Part shown: positions 5,768-13,816 of the stretch, piece by piece
Numbering within the stretch: position 1 is the stretch's first letter
How the letters are laid out: each line of letters begins with the position of its first letter
Source of the DNA: JALYUA01 sp038229875
GTDB taxonomy: Bacteria; Acidobacteriota; Thermoanaerobaculia; UBA5066; Gp7-AA6
Direction of reading: 5' to 3'
NCBI GenBank assembly: GCA_038229875.1
Contig: JBBROA010000047.1
Span: 1 to 28,899 of the forward strand
DNA: 28,899 bases
Position numbers and translations under genes: made by a program
The notes under the pieces: generated by a model
What the model was told of the DNA's origin: nothing
What the model saw: the letters and a program-made list of their open reading frames with translations, nothing else
The model's database searches: none

Positions 5768-8185
5768 GTGAAATTCGACGAGGCATCGCGGACTTTTGAG
5801 GTCTCCGTTCGCGAGCTGGCGGAAGAAGAGGGCTTCCGCCGCGTCGGATTCGATCGCGGCGACGGATGGCGCCGGCTCGGACTCGGATCGCAGATGCACG
5901 CGCGCGTCCTCGCGGCGCGATGCGACGCGCACCCGAAGTATCGCGCCGAGGTCCACCTCCAGGCGCGCATTCCCGTCGACGAGTGGACAGCGGTTCTGAC
6001 GGGGCGGCTCGATGGATGCATCGAGCGCAATCCCGGCCACTGGTACATCGAGGAGCTCAAGTCGACCAACCTCTCCGTCGAAGGGGTCCGCCCGAGCGGA
6101 GCCTCGTTCGAGCGCGACCGCCGGCAGCTTCTCGCGTACTGCTCGCTGTGGCGCCGGCTCGGGCACCCGAACGTCTCGGGCGCGCTCGTGTACGTCGACA
6201 TCGAGACCGGAGAGGAAGTCTCGATTGCGATCTCGGATTCTGCGGACGAGTCGGACCGCGGCGTCGAGCGCGGACTCGCGCGGCTTCTCGGCATCTGGCG
6301 CGGCCAGGAGGCGGCGCGGCGCCGTAAGGCGGCCGCCTCGGAGCGGCTGCCGTTCCCGCACAGCGCGCCGCGCGCCGTCCAGCGCCCGCTGATGGAGGCG
6401 GTGGCGCTCGCGATCGCGCAGGGCGAGACGCTTCTCGCCGAGGCGCCGACCGGATCCGGCAAGACCGCCGCCGCGCTGCATCCCGCGATGGCGGCGGGAT
6501 TGAAGTCGGGCCGCCAGGTCGTCTTCTTGACCTCCAAGGGGCTGCAGCAGAAGATGGCCGTGCAGTCCCTGATCGCCATGAACGAGCGCGCGTTCTCGAC
6601 CGTCCAGGTCCGCGCCAAAGAGAAGATGTGCGCGAACGATCGCGTGCTCTGTCACGAAGAGTTCTGCCGGTTCGCGAAGAACTACCCCGAGAAGATGGAG
6701 CAGTCCAACATCCTCGGTCGCCTGCGGGATGGTTACTCGCATCACGACCCGGCGACGGTGTTCGAGGAGGCGCGCCGCGAGGAAGTCTGCCCGTTCGAGG
6801 TGCAGCTCGAGCTCGCCGCGCGCGCCGACGCCATCGTTGCCGACTACAACTACGTCTTCGAGCCGGGAGTCGCGTTGCGGCACTTGACCGCCGACGGGCT
6901 CCCGAACGCGATCCTGCTCGTCGATGAGGCGCACAACCTCCCGGACCGCGCCCGGCAGATCTTTTCGCCCGAGCTGCTCGAAGAGGAGCTGCGCGATCTG
7001 AGAGGCCGCCTCTCGCTCCAGCCGGGAGAGATCTTCGCGGACCTGCTCCTCTCGCTCGACGACCTGCTGGCGCTGCTCGAGAACGCGGCGGACGAGCTCC
7101 CCGAGGGAGAGGCGATCGCCGAGACCGAGCCTCCTGCGGACGCGATCCGCTCGCTGCGGTCGGAGTGGGAACCCAGGCTCCTCCGGTATCTGGCGTGGAA
7201 GCGAGAGTCGAAGCTGGCGCTGGTCGATGACCCGGTGCTCGACGTCCACTTCGGGCTCCAGCGCTTCGCGGCCGTGCTCAACCTGTACGGCCCCGAGTTC
7301 ACGTGCGTCGTCGAGCGCCGTGCCGGCGGGACGCGCCTCGCGATCATCTGCCTCGACCCCGCGAAAGTGCTCGGCCCGATCTTCGAAGCGGCCTCTTCGA
7401 CGATCTTTCTGTCGGCCACGCTCTCCCCGCCCGAGGCGTTCCAGCGGGTCCTCGGGCTCGAATCGGCGCGAACGTCGGCGCTCTCCCTGCCGCCTCCGTT
7501 CCCCCGCGAAAACCGCAAACTGATGATCCTGCCGAACGTTCGCACCACATACTCAGCGCGCGAGAAGAACTACGGCCGCATCGCGAAGCTGATCGCGGAG
7601 ATGTCCGACGCGCACGGCGGCAACGACCTCGTCCTGTTTCCTTCCTACCGGTTCCTGACGGAAGTCGCGGCACTGATGCCGAAGACCCGCGCGCACCTGC
7701 TCGTCCAGCGGCCGAACCTGACCGACTTCGAGAGGCAGAACATCCTGGGCTCCCTCGCCGCTCCGCCGCCGCAGGGCATCCTGCTCCTCGCGGTGTCCGG
7801 CGGGATGTACGCCGAGGGCGTCGATTATCCGGGCGAGCTCATCTCCGGCGTCTTCGTGGTCTCTCCGGCGCTCCCCCAGGTCTCGTTCGAAAGAGAGCTG
7901 CTGCGACGGTATTTTGACGACCGCGAGGACGCCGGGTTCGACTATGCGTATCTCCAGCCGGGCATGACGCGGGTCGTGCAGGCGGCGGGGCGTCTCATCC
8001 GGAGCGAGACGGACCGCGGAGTGATCGCGCTCATCTGCCGCCGATTCCTCGAGGAGCCCTACGCGTCGCGTCTTCCGCGCGACTGGTATGACGAGAGTCC
8101 TTCCGAACTGATCACGCAGAATCCCGCGCGCGAGATTCGCGAGTTCTTCGAGGGCTACGGGACCGGGAAACCCGAAGACGCCTGA
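5768..8185 (+). CDS. PD-(D/E)XK nuclease fused to an XPD/DinG-type iron-sulfur helicase
   Basis: An 805-residue DNA repair-type enzyme. The N-terminal 180 residues carry a RecB/Cas4-like nuclease signature: GRLDG with D82, IEELK with E96 and K98, and a QxxxY motif at Q120-Y124. The rest is a superfamily 2 helicase with Walker A EAPTGSGKT (225-233), four cysteines C288, C295, C300 and C341 that fit a 4Fe-4S domain, a DEAH box (386-389) and a C-terminal QAAGRLIRS motif VI. Such enzymes unwind DNA 5'-3'; the nuclease suggests processing of branched or flapped DNA (inferred). It starts with GTG 5768, nearly leaderless, and its stop overlaps the nudix ATG by 1 nt (TGATG), so the two are co-transcribed. 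Confidence 0.88.
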   Translation: MKFDEASRTFEVSVRELAEEEGFRRVGFDRGDGWRRLGLGSQMHARVLAARCDAHPKYRAEVHLQARIPVDEWTAVLTGRLDGCIERNPGHWYIEELKSTNLSVEGVRPSGASFERDRRQLLAYCSLWRRLGHPNVSGALVYVDIETGEEVSIAISDSADESDRGVERGLARLLGIWRGQEAARRRKAAASERLPFPHSAPRAVQRPLMEAVALAIAQGETLLAEAPTGSGKTAAALHPAMAAGLKSGRQVVFLTSKGLQQKMAVQSLIAMNERAFSTVQVRAKEKMCANDRVLCHEEFCRFAKNYPEKMEQSNILGRLRDGYSHHDPATVFEEARREEVCPFEVQLELAARADAIVADYNYVFEPGVALRHLTADGLPNAILLVDEAHNLPDRARQIFSPELLEEELRDLRGRLSLQPGEIFADLLLSLDDLLALLENAADELPEGEAIAETEPPADAIRSLRSEWEPRLLRYLAWKRESKLALVDDPVLDVHFGLQRFAAVLNLYGPEFTCVVERRAGGTRLAIICLDPAKVLGPIFEAASSTIFLSATLSPPEAFQRVLGLESARTSALSLPPPFPRENRKLMILPNVRTTYSAREKNYGRIAKLIAEMSDAHGGNDLVLFPSYRFLTEVAALMPKTRAHLLVQRPNLTDFERQNILGSLAAPPPQGILLLAVSGGMYAEGVDYPGELISGVFVVSPALPQVSFERELLRRYFDDREDAGFDYAYLQPGMTRVVQAAGRLIRSETDRGVIALICRRFLEEPYASRLPRDWYDESPSELITQNPAREIREFFEGYGTGKPEDA

Positions 8186-8679
8186 TGGATCCGGACCTCT
8201 TCTACCGAAGGAAAAAAGTCCCGCGCGTCACCGTGGACGCCTGGATCCGCGACGCGTCCGGACGGCTGCTCCTGATCCGCCGCGGCCGCCCTCCCTTCCT
8301 CGGGCGATGGGGGCTCCCGGGCGGTTTTCTGGAATGGAACGAGAAAGCGGAAGACTGCTGCGCCCGCGAGGCGCTCGAAGAGACCGGCCTGACGGTGCGG
8401 GTCGGGAACCTCCTCGGCGTCTATTCCGATCCGGACCGCGACCCCCGCGGACACAACGTGACGGTTCTGTACGACGCGAAACCCGTGAGTGGGAGGGCAA
8501 AGGGCGGCGACGACGCCGCGGAGGCCCGGTGGTTTTCGGAGAAAGAGCTCGAGGACGTGGAGTTCGCCTTCGATCACCGCAAAATCGTCACCGAACAGTT
8601 GGCTCGGCGGCCTCGTCGGCGGGGATCGCGGGCGGCGGGTCCTTCTCGGCCCGCTCGGAACGCCGCCTCTCGAGGATGA
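8185..8679 (+). CDS. Nudix hydrolase
   Basis: A 164-residue member of the Nudix family, which cleaves nucleoside diphosphates linked to another group. The Nudix box GX5EX7REUXEEXGU is complete in GGFLEWNEKAEDCCAREALE followed by ETGL, around residues 49-71. Substrate cannot be told; the family includes ADP-ribose and 8-oxo-dGTP hydrolases. The ATG overlaps the helicase stop, so a shared role in nucleotide or DNA housekeeping is plausible. The last 30 or so residues after QLARR are Arg/Ser-rich, unlike the fold, and lie within a 92-nt overlap with the convergent gene, suggesting a stop codon lost and the frame extended. Confidence 0.88.
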   Translation: MDPDLFYRRKKVPRVTVDAWIRDASGRLLLIRRGRPPFLGRWGLPGGFLEWNEKAEDCCAREALEETGLTVRVGNLLGVYSDPDRDPRGHNVTVLYDAKPVSGRAKGGDDAAEARWFSEKELEDVEFAFDHRKIVTEQLARRPRRRGSRAAGPSRPARNAASRG

Positions 8680-9379
8680 CGAGCTCGCGCGCCTTGTCGA
8701 ACTTCTGCTTGTGCCGCTCGATTCGCGCGACCGCGTCGTCGATCGACGTCGAGAGATGAACGAGATCGAGGTCTTCCGGATTCATGAGGCGGCGCGGCAC
8801 CATGTCGCGTCGCATCCAATCGAGGAGTCCGCTCCACATCTCGCCGACCAAGATCACCGGCCGCTCGGTCATGAAGCCGACCTGCAGAAGCTGCCAGACC
8901 ATCATCAGCTCGAGCGTGCTGCCGATCCCGCCCGGGAAGATCATGAAGGCCTGAGACATGCGAACGAAGTGGTGCAGGCGTGAGAAGAACGTGCGGTGCG
9001 CGGTGACGCTGTCGAGATACGGGTTGGCCTTCTCGTACGGGATCGCGATCGTCAGTCCGTACGACCGCGTCTTTCGCGGGCCGCCGCGGTCGCGCATGGA
9101 GGCCGCGCCCTCATTCGCGGCCTCCATCAGCCCGGGGCCGCCGCCGGTGACGATGTCGCACCCGAGCCCCGTCAGCCGCGAGGCCACTTCGCGCACCTCG
9201 GAGTATTCCTTGTCGCCCGGCTGAACGCGCGCGCTGCCGAAAACCGCCACCCGGTAGAAATTCAACTCGGCGGGGTTCAAGGACTCCAGCTCTTCGATCG
9301 TGTCCCAGAGTCGCACGATCGTGCGGTCGATGATGCGGGCGACGTCCGGCGGACGGCGGACCTTCCGCGGTTCTCTCAT
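8588..9379 (-). CDS. LOG-family (TIGR00730-type) Rossmann-fold nucleotide-binding protein
   Basis: A 263-residue protein with the lysine-decarboxylase-like/LOG signature: GGGPGLMEAANEGA (79-92) and PGGIGSTLE (149-157), the latter matching PGGxGTxxE with Ser for Thr. Characterised relatives remove ribose phosphate from cytokinin or other nucleoside monophosphates, so a nucleotide phosphoribohydrolase is the best guess; bacterial substrates are mostly unknown. The N-terminal 40 residues (RRPPDVARIIDRTIVRLWDT) form a helical extension seen in the longer subgroup. The C-terminal tail (after LVILERRR) is charged and overlaps the end of the nudix gene on the other strand. Confidence 0.85.
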   Translation of the reverse strand: MREPRKVRRPPDVARIIDRTIVRLWDTIEELESLNPAELNFYRVAVFGSARVQPGDKEYSEVREVASRLTGLGCDIVTGGGPGLMEAANEGAASMRDRGGPRKTRSYGLTIAIPYEKANPYLDSVTAHRTFFSRLHHFVRMSQAFMIFPGGIGSTLELMMVWQLLQVGFMTERPVILVGEMWSGLLDWMRRDMVPRRLMNPEDLDLVHLSTSIDDAVARIERHKQKFDKARELVILERRRSERAEKDPPPAIPADEAAEPTVR

Positions 9380-9436
9380 CGAGACATCACGGCGCGGGCA
9401 CCGAAGGAGAAAGGGGACATCGGGGGAGGGAAAGGA

Positions 9437-9458
9437 TCAGTCGGTCAGTCAGTCAGTC
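9437..9458. repeat. CAGT/GTCA tetranucleotide repeat
   Basis: About five units of TCAG/TCGG lie directly before the stop codon of the next minus-strand gene. A short simple repeat outside coding sequence; it could slip but no gene reading would change. Confidence 0.6.
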
Positions 9459-9460
9459 GA

Positions 9461-10921
9461 TTAATCGGCAGTCCGGAGGGTCGCCGAGAAGGCGCGCGCG
9501 AGGAGCCCTTCATCGGTGACCGCCCAGACGCTGTAGCGATAGAACGTGCCCGCGGACGCGTCCGAGTCCATGAACGCATAACGAAACGAGTCGTTCGCCT
9601 GCGGAGTCGAGGGGAGGATCTGCGGCCCGGTGCGCACGATCCGTCCTTCCGCCGAGACCTCTTCCCGAAACAGCGCCCACCCGACCAGGCGGTCGTGTGC
9701 CGATGTCGTCCAGGAGATGCGGGGAGCGCCGGGTCCGGCGGTCGCCTGCGCAACGAGGTTGGAGAACGGGAAGGCGGCGACCGGCTCGACCGCCGCGGAA
9801 AGCTCCTCGAGGGGCGGACCGCCCGCGGTCCCTCCGACCACCCAGTCGATCCGCGAGACGCCCGAAAGCGGCAGCGTCCGCGTCGATCCCGGCGCCCAGA
9901 ACACGACGTCCGGCGGGAGAGCCGCATCCCGATACCGCACGACGGCCGCCGCGGCCGCGCCGCGCTCCGGCCAGGCCACTCTGAGGGCGCCCGTGGCTTC
10001 CGGCGCGGGGACGAACGTGCGATGCCGCACGGCAAATGTCGCAGGCGTCACCGCGTCGAGAGCGCCGCTCTGGAGGTCGGCAAGGCCCACCCGCGCGGGG
10101 CCCGCGTCCGGTTCGACGACCGTGTACATCCGGGCGGCGGAGCGCAGAAGAAGGGCGTCTTCTTTCTCTCCCGTCGTCTCCGTCCAGGTCCTCAGAAAAA
10201 CTGGAAGGACTTCTTCGCCCGACTGAGCGGCGCGCTCCCAGACGCTCCGCAGGGCCGCCGGTCCGGCCGAGCGAGCGAACTCCTCGACGTAGAGGCGGCC
10301 GAACGAGTCCGAATGGCGCGCGAGGTCGAGCCCCGGAGCAGCGGCCGCGGCGCGCAGACTCTCGGTCCGATCTTCCGCGCCGTCCCGGCCCGCCAGCGCT
10401 TCCGCCACGGCCGCCGAGAGGAAACTCTGATCCGGAGCTCCGTACGCGTCGAGAGTCGCCTGCGCATAGAGCCGCGCGACCGACCGCAGCGTCTCTCGCG
10501 CGGAAAGGCCGGTGGCGTCCACTTCGATGGAGGCACCGATCAGATGGTGCCGGTCGATCGCGTGCGCGGCCAGGCGGCGGAGACCCTGCCCATCCCGGCG
10601 CGCGACGTAGATTCGCAGGGGATCGCCCGCGGAGAGCGGGTCGGCCCATCCATGCCGATCGTGCAGGTCCGTCCGGAGGCGCTTCAGCTCGGCGGTCAAT
10701 GCCGCCCGGAACCCGGCGTCGTCTCCCTCGTCGGCGAGTTCGATTTTCCCTTCGAGAATCGGCTTCGGGGCGTTGAAGCTGTGGAAGCCGCTCGCGAGCC
10801 ACTCGCTCCGCGCCGAGGCGTCGACGTTGCGATCCACGCCATGGACCTGCACCGAGAATAGACACAACCCGCTGCCAATCAGCAGGTTACGCGAGATTCG
10901 GGCGGTCCGGTTCGGTCGCAT
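9461..10921 (-). CDS. Secreted protein of unknown function with FN3-like C-terminus
   Basis: A 486-residue protein with an N-terminal signal peptide (ISRNLLIGSGLCLFSVQVHG). I chose ATG 10921 rather than the upstream frame because a good promoter (TTGACG, 17 nt, TATTCT) ends 7 nt before it. The first half is helical and resembles peptidase-MA-like secreted proteins (AHAIDRHHLIGASIEVDATG, LARLYAQ-type segments), but I see no HEXXH zinc motif, so no protease activity can be claimed. The last 100 residues (PRISWTTSAHDRLVGWALFR ... FYRYSVWAVTDEG) look like a fibronectin type III or related beta-sandwich. Probably periplasmic or cell-surface. I do not recognise a named family. Confidence 0.7.
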   Translation of the reverse strand: MRPNRTARISRNLLIGSGLCLFSVQVHGVDRNVDASARSEWLASGFHSFNAPKPILEGKIELADEGDDAGFRAALTAELKRLRTDLHDRHGWADPLSAGDPLRIYVARRDGQGLRRLAAHAIDRHHLIGASIEVDATGLSARETLRSVARLYAQATLDAYGAPDQSFLSAAVAEALAGRDGAEDRTESLRAAAAAPGLDLARHSDSFGRLYVEEFARSAGPAALRSVWERAAQSGEEVLPVFLRTWTETTGEKEDALLLRSAARMYTVVEPDAGPARVGLADLQSGALDAVTPATFAVRHRTFVPAPEATGALRVAWPERGAAAAAVVRYRDAALPPDVVFWAPGSTRTLPLSGVSRIDWVVGGTAGGPPLEELSAAVEPVAAFPFSNLVAQATAGPGAPRISWTTSAHDRLVGWALFREEVSAEGRIVRTGPQILPSTPQANDSFRYAFMDSDASAGTFYRYSVWAVTDEGLLARAFSATLRTAD

Positions 10922-10928
10922 CAAATTG

Positions 10929-10957
10929 AGAATAATCTGCAGGCGCAGCCCCGTCAA
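10929..10957 (-). promoter_or_regulatory. Promoter of the secreted FN3-like protein (TTGACG-17-TATTCT)
   Basis: -35 TTGACG (10957-10952), a 17-nt spacer and -10 TATTCT (10934-10929). The ATG at 10921 follows 7 nt after the -10, so transcription should start at or next to the A of the start codon, giving a leaderless mRNA. Confidence 0.6.
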
Positions 10958-11077
10958 CGCTTTTACGGATCTCGAAATGCCCGCGTCACGGAGAACGCCC
11001 GGTATTTCGAGGGCTTCCACTTCCCTGTTGTCCCGAGCGGCCGGGCGCGCGGACGCGGACGGACTAACGCGAACGGA

Positions 11078-11878
11078 CTAGGGAGCCGGCGCGGAGCTTG
11101 CCGGCGGAGTCGAACTCTCCGGGATCGTCACCACGACGACCGTGATGTTGTCGACCCCCCCCTTCTTGTTGGAGAGGTCGATCAACCGCTCGCAGATCGT
11201 CTGGGACGTTTTTTCCGCCAGCGCGATCTCGAGAATCTCATCGTCCCCGAGCATCGTCGTCAGGCCGTCCGAGCAGAACAGGAAACGGTCTCCCGGCTGA
11301 AACACGAGCTCCTGGAGGTCGGGCGAGACGGACGGCCCGCCGCCGAGAGCGCGCGTGACGACGTTTTTCAGGGGATGCGACTTCGCTTCTTCTTCCGTCA
11401 GGATGCCCGCGTTCACCTGCTCGTGGACCCACGAATGGTCGTCGGTGAGGCAGGAGAGCTGCCCGTCGCGCAGGAGGTACGCGCGGCTGTCTCCGACGTG
11501 GGCCAGCGAGAGGATCTTCTCATTCAGGAGGCCTGCGACCACCGTGGTGCCCATCCCCTTCAACCACGGCTGCGCCGCGACCGCCGACATGACCCGCTCG
11601 TTCGCCTTCTCGATCGCGACCGCGAGCCGGTTGCTGTTGAAGTCGAGCTCGTGGTTGTACTTGAACGGCCAGGTCGCCTCTTCCTTCTGGCGGGTCGCGG
11701 CGATGAACTCGTTGATCGTCTCGACCGTGATCTTGGACGCGACCTCGCCCGCGGCGTGGCCCCCCATCCCGTCGGCGACGATGAAGAGTCCCTCCTCCGC
11801 GTCGAACGCGAAGGAATCCTCGTTGTGTTTGCGCTTCCGGCCAACATCGCTGAGGCCGAAGACCTCGATGCTCGTCAT
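11078..11878 (-). CDS. PP2C-type Ser/Thr protein phosphatase
   Basis: A 266-residue PPM/PP2C phosphatase that removes phosphate from Ser/Thr residues, usually opposing Hanks-type kinases. All metal-binding motifs are present: SDVGRKRKHNEDSF near the N-terminus, ADGMGGHAAGE, LAHVGDSRAYLLRDG, CSDGLT and VDNITVVVV. Length matches bacterial Stp/PrpC enzymes. It has no membrane segment, so it acts in the cytoplasm. It starts 9 nt after the DnaJ-TPR gene and is probably transcribed from the promoter at 12560-12588. No kinase is encoded in the window. Confidence 0.93.
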   Translation of the reverse strand: MTSIEVFGLSDVGRKRKHNEDSFAFDAEEGLFIVADGMGGHAAGEVASKITVETINEFIAATRQKEEATWPFKYNHELDFNSNRLAVAIEKANERVMSAVAAQPWLKGMGTTVVAGLLNEKILSLAHVGDSRAYLLRDGQLSCLTDDHSWVHEQVNAGILTEEEAKSHPLKNVVTRALGGGPSVSPDLQELVFQPGDRFLFCSDGLTTMLGDDEILEIALAEKTSQTICERLIDLSNKKGGVDNITVVVVTIPESSTPPASSAPAP

Positions 11879-11887
11879 GTTCAGAGG

Positions 11888-12520
11888 TCAGGCTCCCTTG
11901 ACGGCGCGTTGCGCGCGAATGTCTTCGAGCGCCTTGCGGACGTCGTGCGCGGAGGGGTCCCAGCGCATCGCTTCCTGAAACGCCTTCTCGGCCTTCAGAA
12001 GCAGGCCCGCCTGGCGGAAGACCGTGCCGGCGTCTTTTAGGAGCCGCACGTTCTGCGGCTCGATGGCGATCGCCGTCTCGAGCGCCTTCACGGCCGTCCT
12101 CAGGTCTCCCGAACGAGCCGACGCGAGCCCCAGGTAATGCTGGGCGCGGACGTCGGTCGGGTTGCGGTGAGCGGCGAGCGAAAAGTTCCCGGCGGCGTCC
12201 GCGTATTTCTGCTCTTTGTAGGCCACGATCCCCTGCGCGACGTAAGTCTGCGACACCGCGTCCGAGTCCATATTGCCAGCGCTCGTGGCGACGACCATCG
12301 ATTTCTCGAAGTCGTACATCTTGCGGCGCTCCGGGTTGGTCAGCACGTTCACGGCCTCGGCAAGCTCCTGGAACCGGGCCTCGGCCTCGAGGCGCCGCTC
12401 CGCCGGAGCCCGATCCGGATGGGCTTCGCGCGCGAGCGCTCGAAAGCGCTCACGGATCTCAACGCCTGTCGCGTCGCGCGCGACTCCCAGAAGGTTGTAA
12501 TGGTCAATGTCTCGGGGCAT
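11888..12520 (-). CDS. J-domain protein with C-terminal TPR repeats
   Basis: A 210-residue protein. Residues 5-70 are a J domain with the HPD triad (AREAHPDRAP) and helix NVLTNPERRKMYD, which would stimulate the ATPase of a DnaK-type Hsp70. Three TPR units follow (VAQGIVAYKEQKYADAAGNF, YLGLASARSGDLRTAVKALE, KDAGTVFRQAGLLLKAEKAF), likely binding client proteins. There is no Gly/Phe or zinc-finger region, so it is not a canonical DnaJ. It leads a two-gene unit with the PP2C phosphatase; a link between chaperone function and phosphorylation is inferred from position only. Confidence 0.85.
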   Translation of the reverse strand: MPRDIDHYNLLGVARDATGVEIRERFRALAREAHPDRAPAERRLEAEARFQELAEAVNVLTNPERRKMYDFEKSMVVATSAGNMDSDAVSQTYVAQGIVAYKEQKYADAAGNFSLAAHRNPTDVRAQHYLGLASARSGDLRTAVKALETAIAIEPQNVRLLKDAGTVFRQAGLLLKAEKAFQEAMRWDPSAHDVRKALEDIRAQRAVKGA

Positions 12521-12559
12521 GGGTTACCTGTTCCGCGTCCGAAGGTTATTGAAAAGAGT

Positions 12560-12588
12560 AACATAGGGGAATCCGCCGAGCCGGGCAA
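12560..12588 (-). promoter_or_regulatory. Promoter of the DnaJ-TPR / PP2C unit (TTGCCC-17-TATGTT)
   Basis: -35 TTGCCC (12588-12583), a 17-nt spacer and -10 TATGTT (12565-12560). Transcription would start near 12553, leaving an ordinary leader of about 33 nt before ATG 12520. Confidence 0.55.
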
Positions 12589-12703
12589 GCCGCGCCGCTC
12601 CGGTCCCGCCGGTTCGCCTCTTTTTCCGCAACATTTACCTCCCCGGCGATCGACCGTCAGACGCTCCCGACAAGAACGACGCCGCTCTGCTCCTCCAGGG
12701 TGA

Positions 12704-12726
12704 GGCGACGGCTCGAGATCGTCGCC
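12704..12726 (-). terminator. Hairpin after the last gene of the trp-rodZ operon
   Basis: GGCGACG and CGTCGCC form a 7-bp stem with a 9-nt loop, 17 nt after the stop of the gene at 12743. No U-run follows, so it would be a non-canonical or Rho-assisted end. Confidence 0.3.
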
Positions 12727-12742
12727 CCGTTGCGGGCGCGAT

Positions 12743-13810
12743 CTATTTGCGGCGTTCCTGCAGGATCTTGCGAGCGGAAATGCGAATGCCTTCGGGAAGA
12801 TTCGGATCGCGCATCACGGCCTTGAGATCCCGCTCGATCAACCGCTTGATCAACGGCAGCGTCACGGCGAGGTTGACCTTGGGGTTCTTGACGAGAGCCG
12901 TGATGATGGCCGGCTTTCTCATCCATTCGCGGTTCTGCGCGATCTTCCGGAAGATGTCCTCGTCCAGGTGCCGCATCCCGCAGAACGATTCGACTTCGTT
13001 GACCGTGAGTCCCCGCCCCTTGAGGACCGCCGAGCCGACGAGCTTGTTGGCGTCGCCCATCAGGATGCGGCGCTCTTCTTTGCCGCCGCTGTACGCGAGC
13101 TTGATCTTTTCTGAAACCGTCATGATGGCGATGCGCCGGTACGCCGCGCCGGTCGTGAGCGACGTCTCGAGGTCCGCCAGGCCGAAATCGCGCCCGGCCG
13201 CGCGAATGGCTTTCGCCTTCACCTCTTCCGCCTCGGCTTCGGCGATTTCCGCAGCGAGGCGCACGTCGTCTTCGTCTCTGGCTTCGTCCGCCGCGACTTT
13301 GCGCTTGCCCTTTTCGAAGAACTCCTCGCGGATTTCGAGGAGCCGCCGTCGGGTGTCGGTCGTGAGCTCCGGGTTCTCGAAGAGGGCGTCGATCAACTCC
13401 GGGTTGCGAAGGAGCCTCACCTGATTGACGACCAGCGCTTCCTGCGGACCGCCGCTCACCGTGCGGGCGAGGCGGCCCAGGGTCGCGTCGGAAACTTCCG
13501 GATTCCGGATCACCTGCTCTAAGACGAGCGGGTCGTCGCAGGCGTCCGAGATCGCGTCGAGATCACTCCTGGTGGGATGCCCCCCGCGGATGTACTCGGC
13601 GAGGAGGTCCGGAGACATGCTCCGAAGCGTCTGGTGGGCTGTTTCGCCTACCTCCAGGTCCTCCAAGACCGCGAGCAGCGCGCGTGTCTGATCGAGGGCG
13701 TCGAGCGGGAGGAGGTTACGGGCGGCGAACTGCCGGATCTGCTCCGGCGCTTCCCCGGAGCGGAGAAGCGAGACGAGGTCCTGAGGGTCCGGGGTTTCGG
13801 TTGCCGGCAA
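12743..13810 (-). CDS. Helical-repeat (HEAT/leucine-rich-variant-like) protein, long paralogue
   Basis: A 355-residue soluble protein made of helical repeats with recurring N-P turns (VIRNPEVSDATLGRLA, LLRNPELIDALFENPELTTD, ALVKNPKVNLAVTLPLIKRL), followed by a charged helix rich in Lys, Glu and Ala (about 170-215). It is homologous to the protein at 14671-15327: ITALVKNPKVNLAVTLPL matches RSALLRNPSLPTASGLAL, and EKIKLAYSGGKEERRILMGD matches ERIDLARSAGRGVLAALRAD. Function is unknown; such repeats bind proteins. It lies 6 nt after the RodZ-like gene and ends the long operon. Confidence 0.75.
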   Translation of the reverse strand: MPATETPDPQDLVSLLRSGEAPEQIRQFAARNLLPLDALDQTRALLAVLEDLEVGETAHQTLRSMSPDLLAEYIRGGHPTRSDLDAISDACDDPLVLEQVIRNPEVSDATLGRLARTVSGGPQEALVVNQVRLLRNPELIDALFENPELTTDTRRRLLEIREEFFEKGKRKVAADEARDEDDVRLAAEIAEAEAEEVKAKAIRAAGRDFGLADLETSLTTGAAYRRIAIMTVSEKIKLAYSGGKEERRILMGDANKLVGSAVLKGRGLTVNEVESFCGMRHLDEDIFRKIAQNREWMRKPAIITALVKNPKVNLAVTLPLIKRLIERDLKAVMRDPNLPEGIRISARKILQERRK

Positions 13811-13816
13811 GGAAGG

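Noticed and set aside
4200..5771. 523-codon open frame on the plus strand opposite dacB
   Set aside because: It mirrors dacB in a GC-rich third-position frame, has Arg/Asp-rich composition and no recognisable motif, while the minus strand carries all PBP4 motifs.
5747..7249. 500-codon minus-strand frame opposite the helicase
   Set aside because: Arg/Leu/Glu-rich shadow of the nuclease-helicase gene, which has clear catalytic motifs.
8996..10861. 621-codon open frame on the plus strand
   Set aside because: Antisense shadow of the LOG and secreted-protein genes; extreme Arg content and no domain. The opposite strand has a signal peptide and a promoter.
12657..12926. 89-codon minus frame ending after the last helical-repeat gene
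   Set aside because: Most of it overlaps that gene in another frame; the short tail beyond 12743 has no start codon of its own.
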